64,000 bases of DNA from Erysipelotrichaceae bacterium. Lineage in GTDB: Bacteria; Bacillota_I; Bacilli_A; Erysipelotrichales; Erysipelotrichaceae. Location of the stretch: contig JAISTR010000042.1 in NCBI GenBank assembly GCA_031272515.1, positions 62,001-126,000 of the forward strand. Direction: 5' to 3'. Below, piece by piece: positions 8,386 through 16,000 of the stretch. A program made the translations under genes and the position numbers. Position 1 is the first letter of the stretch, and each line of letters begins with the position of its first letter. The notes under the pieces are model-generated. The model ran no database searches and was not told the DNA's origin. It saw only the letters and a list, made by a program, of their open reading frames with translations.

Positions 8386-9351
8386 TTATGCATCAATGTT
8401 TAACTTTTGTCTTAACGGCTTCAAACTGAGCAGAAAGGCAATCGCAAACAGCAACAAAAGCGTCAATGGCAGTCCGGCTTCGATGCCATAGCTGCCGCCA
8501 TTGAGCAGGGTGCCGGTGGCGCTGGGTGTCAGGCTGAAGATTGAACTGTCGGTGACAGCAGCACCGCTGACGGAAATGCCAAAGACACTGCTTTCAAAGA
8601 AGTTCCAGGCCGCGTGCAGTCCGCCAATCAGCCAAAGGTTTTCGCTTAGCATAAAGAGCAGACAGGCAAAGATCCCCCATAAAAAGATATTGAGAAAGGC
8701 CAAGAGCGAAAAGTTGCCGCTGACGATATGAAACAGGGAAAAAAGCACAGCAGAAAGAAGGATGGCTGTTTTGATGGACAGGCGCTTGGCCAGGGAAACA
8801 AACAGCCAGCCGCGAAAACCGGTTTCCTCACTCATGCCCTGCGCCATAAAGGCGATAAAAAATAACGGGATCATCAGCCAGTTCGGTTTGTGTCCGGGAT
8901 TGAAAACCAGGGCTTTGAAAACAACGCAAATCGCGACCTGCACACAGATAAAACAGGCTCCGCTCACATAACCTGCCAGATAATTGGGCACCAGGTCTTT
9001 TTTAGGGTAGCCGATGGTGTCATAGCTGCGCTTTTCCGCTTTGCGCAGATAAAGGATGACAATCGGAATCATTAAGCCGGCTGCCAGCTGAAACAGCAAG
9101 CCGACCCAGGCGTCAGCCATGAGATTTTGCATCACGGAGAAGGCCGTGACAAAATCAGTGCCCAGCAATTTGAAAAACGCAAGCAGTCCGCCTTGGTAAT
9201 TGAGGGCAATCGCCCCGTAAAGAATCAGATACCGAAATAATAACAGCAACAAAACATAACGCAGAAAGAACTTCAAGAGAACACTCCCGATTTTCAAACC
9301 GGGATGCTCATCCTTGGCAGTCTTGAGTAAAACAAACATCTTCTCCCCCAC
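8386..9351 (-). CDS. CPBP (CAAX-type) intramembrane metalloprotease
   Basis: A 321-residue polytopic membrane protein of the Abi/CPBP family, relatives of the Rce1 prenyl protease that cleave within membranes or act in bacteriocin immunity. The family's metal-binding signature EETGFRGW is present, followed by a second motif region around LFSLFHIV and a third at HAAWNFF. About eight hydrophobic segments are visible. The start is uncertain: GTG at 9351 (AGGGGGAAAG 8 bases or more upstream) or ATG at 9339, which would have GGGGGAG only 3 bases away. It stands alone between rpmB and the ftsA region, so its substrate or role cannot be inferred from neighbours. Confidence 0.82.
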   Translation of the reverse strand: MGEKMFVLLKTAKDEHPGLKIGSVLLKFFLRYVLLLLLFRYLILYGAIALNYQGGLLAFFKLLGTDFVTAFSVMQNLMADAWVGLLFQLAAGLMIPIVILYLRKAEKRSYDTIGYPKKDLVPNYLAGYVSGACFICVQVAICVVFKALVFNPGHKPNWLMIPLFFIAFMAQGMSEETGFRGWLFVSLAKRLSIKTAILLSAVLFSLFHIVSGNFSLLAFLNIFLWGIFACLLFMLSENLWLIGGLHAAWNFFESSVFGISVSGAAVTDSSIFSLTPSATGTLLNGGSYGIEAGLPLTLLLLFAIAFLLSLKPLRQKLNIDA

Positions 9352-9407
9352 TTTCTTAAGTCTTTCCCCCTGGCGATTCTATTGTCAATCAGGTTGATTT
9401 ATCCACT

Positions 9408-9436
9408 ACACTAACAAGCCGTAAAGCCATTGTCAA
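9408..9436 (-). promoter_or_regulatory. Promoter of the CPBP protease gene
   Basis: On the minus strand TTGACA (9436-9431), 17-bp spacer, TAGTGT (9413-9408). The leader is about 50 bases. The 9-mer ATTGTCAAT that contains the -35 is repeated at 9381-9389. Confidence 0.6.
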
Positions 9437-9437
9437 T

Positions 9438-9651
9438 AAAAAAAATCCCCAAAAAAAGCCAACAGTTCAAGATAACGGCAATATCAAGAGACTCTCAGGA
9501 TTTTTGAAAACAAAATGAAATTTGGTTTTCACAAAATCAAACATCAAAACAACAGCGGGAAGACTGTCATGGCTTTCTATAAAAAGCACCAAAATCACCG
9601 CTGTTTTTTGAACAAAATTCGACAATACCGATGCCTTGTTAAAACGGACTA
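9438..9651. other. AT-rich gene-free stretch with nested inverted repeats
   Basis: No convincing gene lies between the CPBP start (9351) and ftsA (9730). The stretch is A-rich and contains GAAAAC...GTTTTC (about 9508-9533) and a larger stem at 9551-9605 listed separately. Short open frames here have no ribosome binding site. Confidence 0.5.
9551..9611 (+). ncRNA. Possible small structured RNA ending in a U-run
   Basis: AACAGCGG (9551-9558) pairs with CCGCTGTT (9598-9605), which runs into TTTT. Inside the loop GCTTT and AAAGC can form a second stem. The shape resembles a small RNA with its own terminator, but I see no clear promoter for it; it may instead be a terminator or folded leader remnant. 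Confidence 0.25.
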
Positions 9652-9660
9652 TGTTATAAT
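9652..9660 (+). promoter_or_regulatory. Extended -10 promoter of ftsA-ftsZ-srtB
   Basis: TGT-TATAAT, perfect hexamer with the extended TG. TTGTTA (9636-9641) is too close (13 bp) to be a normal -35. Confidence 0.65.
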
Positions 9661-9729
9661 GTTTTTGGATTTATGGGAAGGACCACATTTTCCTTGCCCT
9701 CAATCCTTTTCGAAAGGGTAAGCAACACG

Positions 9730-10968
9730 ATGGAAATATTTGCTGCACTGGAAATCATCGATACGGAACTTCGCCTGGTTGTAGGAGAATTTCACAACGG
9801 CAAGCTGAATGTCCTGAAGGTCGAGCAGCTGGATCTCCCCCATGGCATCAAGGAAGAAGCCGAGGTTATCGATGCAATTCGCGTCGCCAGAAGCAGCATC
9901 AAGGATAAACTGGGCGTGGAAATCGAGAGCGTGCTGCTGGCGGTTCCCAGCTTTGGCATGGAAAAGAAGACCAAGAAAATCACCGCCATCAGCTCTTCGG
10001 TGCGCCTGCGCCCTGACCCGATTCAAATCCGGGACGCCTACAAGAAAATATTGGCGACGCCGCTGGAGGACAAGCTGGTGCTGATTAATGCCTGCGTTTC
10101 CCGCTTTGTTGCGGACGGTGTATTGATGCGCCGCTTCCCGGTCAATGACGCCCTCAATGAGCTGGCCCTGGAAGCGGATCTCTACTGCACCCGCTCCGAG
10201 AAAATCTTCGATTACCTCAAGGCGGTGGAGAAATCCGGACTGATTATCACCGACATCTGCTTTGATTTGTTTGCGGCCGCCAAGGAGGCTTCGCTTTTGG
10301 ATCAAAGCGTGAACAACTATATCCTCTTAATTAAGAGTGAGCGCAAATCGACTTCGTTTGGTTTGGTCTACAATGGCAAGATTGTCAACAGCATTCTGAC
10401 CTCATTTGGCTACCAGGCGATGATAGACACGATTGTGGAAAAATACGGACTGCCGGAAAAGACCGCAGCCCGCCTGCTGTTATTCAATATGGACTTTTCC
10501 AAGGAGGTCTTTGAGGATGCTCCGATCTATATGTGGCTGGCCGATGGCGAAACCCGCATCCTTAAGGAAAATGAACTGGCGGAACTCTTGAAACCGCAGA
10601 TGGAAAAACTCGTTTTGGACCTCAAGGATACCTGTGAACCGCTGCTCTCATTACAGGGAGTCAACATCGTTTTATGCGGGGAGGGCGGCGAACTTTGCGG
10701 CCTCGACAAGAAAGTGGAAACCGCTTTCGGTTTTCCCACCAGAGCCTACATTCCCGACACCCTGGGCACCCGCAAGAGTGCGTTCGCAACTTGTTTGGGA
10801 ATGTTGTATACTTATAAGGATCAGGAGCTCTACCGCAGCAGTCTGGCCAGTGCGGTCGACATCTACGAGTACGAGCACTTAATCCGATCCAGAAGAAAAA
10901 GAGCTACCAGCGTCGATGACTCCTTGACCAACCGGTTCAAGAGCATGTTCGAACGCAGGGCGAAATAA
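9730..10968 (+). CDS. ftsA: Cell division protein FtsA (actin-like membrane tether for FtsZ)
   Basis: A 412-residue actin-fold protein immediately upstream of ftsZ. The opening MEIFAALEIIDTELRLVVGE is the first actin beta-hairpin, and the following segment (VDA-type region with AVPSFGMEKKTKKI) matches the FtsA-specific SHS2 insertion. The last residues, SLTNRFKSMFERRAK, form an amphipathic basic helix like the membrane-targeting helix of FtsA. The start at 9730 follows AAAGGG with an 11-base gap; an ATG at 9673 in the same frame would add 19 residues without a site. CCTTT-tcg-AAAGG (9705-9717) is a small hairpin that buries part of the ribosome binding site. The sequence is divergent, so homology is judged from architecture and position. 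Confidence 0.82.
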   Translation: MEIFAALEIIDTELRLVVGEFHNGKLNVLKVEQLDLPHGIKEEAEVIDAIRVARSSIKDKLGVEIESVLLAVPSFGMEKKTKKITAISSSVRLRPDPIQIRDAYKKILATPLEDKLVLINACVSRFVADGVLMRRFPVNDALNELALEADLYCTRSEKIFDYLKAVEKSGLIITDICFDLFAAAKEASLLDQSVNNYILLIKSERKSTSFGLVYNGKIVNSILTSFGYQAMIDTIVEKYGLPEKTAARLLLFNMDFSKEVFEDAPIYMWLADGETRILKENELAELLKPQMEKLVLDLKDTCEPLLSLQGVNIVLCGEGGELCGLDKKVETAFGFPTRAYIPDTLGTRKSAFATCLGMLYTYKDQELYRSSLASAVDIYEYEHLIRSRRKRATSVDDSLTNRFKSMFERRAK

Positions 10969-10979
10969 GGAGGTTGGCT

Positions 10980-12056
10980 ATGGCGGAGAGTATGTATCCA
11001 CTTGGGGTTAGAATTAAGGTTTTCGGCATCGGTGGAGCCGGGTGCAATGCGGTCACCAGAATGGTGAACGAGGGTGCCCAAGGTGCAGAGTTTTACGTTG
11101 TGAATACCGACGTACAAGCCCTGAACACTTCCTCGGTGAAAAATAAAATCATTTTGGGACGCAGTGTGACCAAAGGCCAGGGTGCCGGCGGCAAGCCGGA
11201 AATCGGGCGCAAGGCTGCCATGGAGAGCGAAGAGGAAATCCGCAAAGCCGTATCCGGTGCGGATATGGTCTTTGTGGCTGCCGGCATGGGCGGCGGTACC
11301 GGAACCGGTGCAGCACCCTTATTTGCCAGCATCTCCAAGGAGAGCGGCGCTTTGACGGTGGGAATTGTCACCAAGCCTTTTTCCTATGAAGGCAAGACCC
11401 GTCTGAAGAATGCCCTGGATGGTCTGGAAGAGCTGCGCTCCTATGTAGACTCCTTAATTATCATCTCCAACGATCGCCTGAGGGAAATCATCGGCAATAT
11501 CCCCTTAATGGAAGCATTCCGCGAAGCAGACAACGTGCTGCGGCAGGGGGTACAGACGATAACCGACCTGGTGAACGTTCCGGGGATGATCAATATCGAC
11601 TTTGCGGATATTAAATCGGTCATGAGCGGGCAGGGGTCCGCCCTGATCGGCATCGGTATGGCCAAGGGCGAAAACAAGGCGGTGGAAGCGGCGCAGAAAG
11701 CGATCAGTTCCCCCTTGCTGGAAGCCCAGATCGAAGGGGCAACCCACGCGATCTTCAACATCACCGGCGGCGAAGGCATGTCTATTCAGGATTCGCAGGA
11801 TGCAGTCAACTTCATCACCAATGCGGCCGGAGAGGACATCGACTTCATCTATGGTGTGGCTACCAATGAAAAACTGGGGGACACGATTATTGTAACTGTT
11901 ATTGCGACCGGCTTTGATTTGCCCAAACAGGCCTACATACCTGCCGGTAAACCGCAAATTGCCCCCCGACCCGCACAAGGTCAGCAAATAGAAGATGTCA
12001 TGGATTTTGAGGAAACCAGCGATATTCCGCGCTTTTTCAAAAACCGTGACCTGTGA
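10980..12056 (+). CDS. ftsZ: Cell division GTPase FtsZ
   Basis: Tubulin-like GTPase that forms the division ring. The 358-residue protein shows the N-terminal IKVFGIGGAGCNAVTRM, the tubulin signature GGGTGTGAAP, the NTDVQAL loop and the catalytic T7 loop NVPGMINIDFADIKSVM. The C-terminal linker is very short (about 20 residues), ending in DIPRFFKNRDL, the conserved peptide that binds FtsA. Start ATG at 10980: AAGGAGG (10967-10973) is 6 bases away; the TTG at 10974 touches it and is unlikely. It follows ftsA by 11 bases and precedes the sortase by 8. Confidence 0.97.
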   Translation: MAESMYPLGVRIKVFGIGGAGCNAVTRMVNEGAQGAEFYVVNTDVQALNTSSVKNKIILGRSVTKGQGAGGKPEIGRKAAMESEEEIRKAVSGADMVFVAAGMGGGTGTGAAPLFASISKESGALTVGIVTKPFSYEGKTRLKNALDGLEELRSYVDSLIIISNDRLREIIGNIPLMEAFREADNVLRQGVQTITDLVNVPGMINIDFADIKSVMSGQGSALIGIGMAKGENKAVEAAQKAISSPLLEAQIEGATHAIFNITGGEGMSIQDSQDAVNFITNAAGEDIDFIYGVATNEKLGDTIIVTVIATGFDLPKQAYIPAGKPQIAPRPAQGQQIEDVMDFEETSDIPRFFKNRDL

Positions 12057-12064
12057 GGTACAGG

Positions 12065-12865
12065 ATGGCGCAAAAGAAAAAACTGAAGAAAAAGAGAGAC
12101 TTGATTTCCATCGTGGTGGCACTGATTGCCCTGGTGGTTTTCTGCTACAGTGGCTATCAGATTATCAGTATCATTTTGGAGGAAAATCAGGTTAAAACCG
12201 ATTACAAGAATATTATTTCCATTGTGGATGTGACGCCGGATATTCCGGATGATGAAGAGGAGATTCAAAAGGCGATTGCCCTCAATAAGAAATCCTTCAA
12301 TGAGCTGCGGGCAATCAATTCCGACTTTATCGGCTGGCTGTCCTTTGATAGCGGCTTAGTAAGTCAACCGATTGTGCAGACCACCGACAACGAATACTAC
12401 CTGACCCACTCCTTCTTTAAGAAGAAGAGTGCAATCGGGACAGCCTTTATGGACTATTCGCATACGATGAGCTATGCCAATCTGACCATCTATGGCCACT
12501 ATGTCTACTCCAATCCCTCGCTGATGTTCACACCGCTGGAGCGGATGATTGATCAGAAGTACTACGAAGCCAACAAGTATTTCTCCTTCACCACCTCCAC
12601 CGAGCGGATTGAGTATGAGATTGTCGCGGTCTTCCACTACGACATCAATGCGGATGGAAACACCATTCCCTTTATGGTCGGCGAGCTCACCGGTCCGCAG
12701 CTGGTGGACTATGTCAACGCCGCCAAGGCCAAAGCTTTCTACGACACCGGCATTACGGTAACGGAGAATGACCGGGTGATGACGCTGCAGACCTGCGTCA
12801 AGCACCAGGAAGAATTGCGTTTGGTCATCATTGGTAAAGAAATCAACAGAATTCCCATAGAATAA
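12065..12865 (+). CDS. Class B sortase
   Basis: Membrane transpeptidase that attaches secreted proteins to peptidoglycan. The 266-residue protein has a basic N-terminus and one membrane helix (residues 13-37), then the sortase fold with catalytic His145 (TIYGHYVYSN), Cys244 (TLQTCVKH) and Arg252 (EELRLVIIG). The long segment between His and Cys and the TLQTC motif place it in class B. GTGAGG precedes the ATG by 6 bases, only 8 bases after ftsZ, so it is co-transcribed with division genes. The large repeat protein next door carries a C-terminal helix with a basic tail and is a natural candidate substrate, although its motif is not LPXTG. Confidence 0.9.
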   Translation: MAQKKKLKKKRDLISIVVALIALVVFCYSGYQIISIILEENQVKTDYKNIISIVDVTPDIPDDEEEIQKAIALNKKSFNELRAINSDFIGWLSFDSGLVSQPIVQTTDNEYYLTHSFFKKKSAIGTAFMDYSHTMSYANLTIYGHYVYSNPSLMFTPLERMIDQKYYEANKYFSFTTSTERIEYEIVAVFHYDINADGNTIPFMVGELTGPQLVDYVNAAKAKAFYDTGITVTENDRVMTLQTCVKHQEELRLVIIGKEINRIPIE

Positions 12866-12868
12866 TGT

Positions 12869-12895
12869 AAAACCCCAGGATTTACTGGGGTTTTA
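12869..12895 (+). terminator. Terminator of ftsA-ftsZ-sortase
   Basis: AAAACCCCAG-gattta-CTGGGGTTTT immediately after the sortase stop. Confidence 0.9.
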
Positions 12896-12931
12896 AATAA
12901 AAAAAACAACAAAAAATCGAAAGGAAACCTA

Positions 12932-12959
12932 TTGCACTTGCATCTAAATTTATTATAAT
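12932..12959 (+). promoter_or_regulatory. Promoter of the large surface protein
   Basis: TTGCAC (12932-12937), 16-bp spacer, TATAAT (12954-12959). The leader would be about 110 bases and contains the hairpin at 12980-13010. Confidence 0.75.
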
Positions 12960-12979
12960 TGAAACAGGAATTACAGGAG

Positions 12980-13010
12980 AACACGGGACAAAACGGGACC
13001 TGTGTTTTTT
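12980..13010 (+). terminator. Attenuator-like hairpin in the surface protein leader
   Basis: AACACGGG pairs with CCTGTGTT (one G-U pair, 11-base loop) and runs into TTTT, giving an intrinsic terminator shape 65 bases before the ATG and downstream of the promoter. It could end most transcripts unless something prevents folding. Confidence 0.55.
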
Positions 13011-13075
13011 CATTTTTAAGGGCTTGGCATGCTATTAAAAAGATGCATCGGATGGAACGGAAAGGCGAAAAGAAG

Positions 13076-16000
13076 ATGCGCAATACCCTAAGGAAACTAT
13101 TGATCCTGCTATGGACAATCAGCTATAGCCTTTTATTGAATCTCTCCAGTCTTGCTGCGGATACCAACCTGAGCGTTGCGAATTTTTCCGACCTGCAGTC
13201 CGCATTTGGCAATGCCGATAGTGTCATTAATATTACCGTCACTGCCAACATAACAATCACTGCGCTTTTGGAAGTCCCGGCCGGCAAATCGATTAGTATC
13301 ACCAGCAGCGGCGGACCCTGGACTTTGACAAGGGACAGCGCTTTGACAGGGGACCTGATTACGGTCAAGGCTACAGGCTATCTGACCTTAAGCGATATTA
13401 TCATCGATGGTAACAAAGCCAACCTTACTGCAAACGGCAGCTTAATCTCCTCCAGCGGCGCCACCATCCTAAACAGCGGCGCGGTACTACAAAATAACGA
13501 TGCCGGCACTGCCGCCGGCGGTGCCATCGCCGTTACCTCCACCGGAACCTTGACCTTCAACGATGGCGAGATTGCCAATAACCGCAGCAATGAGACCGGC
13601 GGCGGCATTAACCTGGTTGCCGGCAGCAGTATTAATATGCTGGGGGGCAAAATCCATGACAACTATTCCGACTCCACCAACTGGGGAGGCGGCGGAATCT
13701 ATATCGCCCCCAGTGCCGGTACGCTGGTTATTGGCGGCGGCGAGATTTATGGCAACAGTGCCAAATCCTATGGCGGGGGATTGTTCACCAAATCCCCGCT
13801 TACCCTAACAAATGTATCCATCCATGACAATACCGCGGTGGAACAAAACGGCGGCGGGATCTACAATGATGACGCGCTTACCCTGGGTGCCGGAGTATTG
13901 GTTGACAATAACTACGCAGTCAAGACCGGCGGCGGTATTTACAACTACACCAGCGGTAATCTGACGGTTGACGGTGCAACGATTTCCAATAATACCTGCG
14001 ATATCTGGGGCGGCGGGATCTATAACTTTGGTACTGTCACCATTGAAAGCGGCACCATCTCCTCAAACCATGCGGACCAAGGCAATGGCGGAGGAATCTT
14101 CAACTTTGGCGACCTTGTCATCAATGGAGGCACCATCACCGAGAACAGTGCCAGCGGCGGCGGCGGCATCTACACTAATGTCTATCTGACCAATAACACC
14201 ACGGTAACCATCAATGGCGGCTATATTACCAAAAACACAGCGACCGTGGGAGCCGGTCTGTCGGTTTATGAGGGAGATATCTTTATCAATGGCGGAACCT
14301 TCTCCGGAAACGTCGCCAGCGGGGCCGGCGGGGCGATTGACTACAATACCCTCAATGGCAAGAAACTGACCATCTCCAACGCCACCTTCACAAACAACAA
14401 AGCCCGGGTCGGCGGCGGCGCCATTGGTATCAATGGCAGCAACCTGTCGCAACTGGAAATCGGGGCGAATGTGGTCTTCTCCAACAACGACATCGATGGC
14501 CAAGCCTATGATATTGACGACGATGACAAAGCCTTGTATGAAAACCAGGTAAATCCGGATACAACCTGGACTGATCCTTTCACCCAGGGCTACAACAATG
14601 TCGACATTGAGTACTATGGCGACATTCAGATCATGCTGGTCTACTTTGACAGCGACTACGGCAGCAATGTCGACACCCAAATGGTTGTCAGAGGCGGTTT
14701 GGCGACCAAACCTGAAGATCCGACCAAATATCAAAGATTCTTCTCCGGTTGGTATACGGAAGCTGCCCTCACCAACAAGTACGACTTTGCGACCCCGGTG
14801 ACAGCCGACATGATTCTTTATGCGAAGTGGGTGGAATCGTCAATGGAAGTGGACTACCTGGTACTCTTTCACAGCAATGGCGGCAATGAGGTCGCTTCCC
14901 AATACGTCCTCTATGGTAACAAAGTAACAAAACCCAATGACCCAACTCTGTATGGCAAGGTCTTTGCGGGCTGGTACACCGAAGCTGCCCTCACCCATAA
15001 GTACAATTTCAACGCGCCGGTGACCAGTGATTTGAACCTGTATGCGAAGTGGGTGGATACCAAGAATGAGATTGAATACCTGGTGGTTTTTGAGAGCAAT
15101 GGCGGCAGCGCGGTTGCTTCGCAGCAGGTCTTAAGAGGCCAAACGGCCAGTAAACCAAGCGATCCGACCAAATCTTCCGTATATTTCTCCGGCTGGTACA
15201 GTGAGGAAGGATTGACCAACAAATATGACTTCAATACCCCGGTGAATGATGATATTATCCTGTACGCCAAGTGGGTGTCCCAGGAAGAGGATATCGACTA
15301 CCTGGTACGCTTTGAATCAAATGGTGGCAGCGCCGTCGCTTCGCAAACGGTACTCAGAAACCATACGGTAACCAAGCCCAACAACCCCACCAAGGCCTCC
15401 AAGGTCTTTGCGGGCTGGTACAGCGACAGCGGCCTTACCAGCAAGTACGACTTCAACACCCCTGTAACCAGTGATATGACCCTGTATGCCAAGTGGGTGG
15501 ACTCAGCGAGTGACATCGACTATCTGGTGGTCTTCAACTCCAATGGCGGCAGTGCGGTTGTTTCGCAGCTGGTAAAAAGCGGCCAGACGGCAAGTAAACC
15601 AAGCGATCCGACCAAGTCCAGCATGTATTTCTCCGGCTGGTACTCTGATTCCGGCTTAACCAGCAAATACAACTTCAACACCCCGGTTACGGCTGATATT
15701 ACCCTGTATGCGAAGTGGGTGGACAGTGAAGATAAAATCGACTATCTGGTCGTCTTTGAAAGCAATGGCGGAAGCGCCGTGACCCCACAGGTCGTTTTAA
15801 AAGGACACACCGTAACCAAACCTGACGATCCGACCAAAAGTGACAAGTATTTTGCGGGCTGGTACAGCGACAGCGGTTTTGTAACCAAGTATGACTTCAA
15901 TGACCCGGTGAACAGTGATATGACCCTGTATGCCAGGTGGGCCAATAGTCCGGATGCAATCGAATACCTGGTGACCTTTGACAGCAACGGCGGCACCAGC

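Noticed and set aside
9515-9721. Short frame of 68 codons before ftsA
   Set aside because: Crosses the ftsA promoter, lacks a ribosome binding site and codes for low-complexity Lys/His sequence.
12959-13075. N-terminal extension of the giant surface protein by 39 codons
   Set aside because: It starts at a TTG overlapping the -10 box, crosses the attenuator hairpin and precedes the signal peptide, so translation from 13076 is far more likely.
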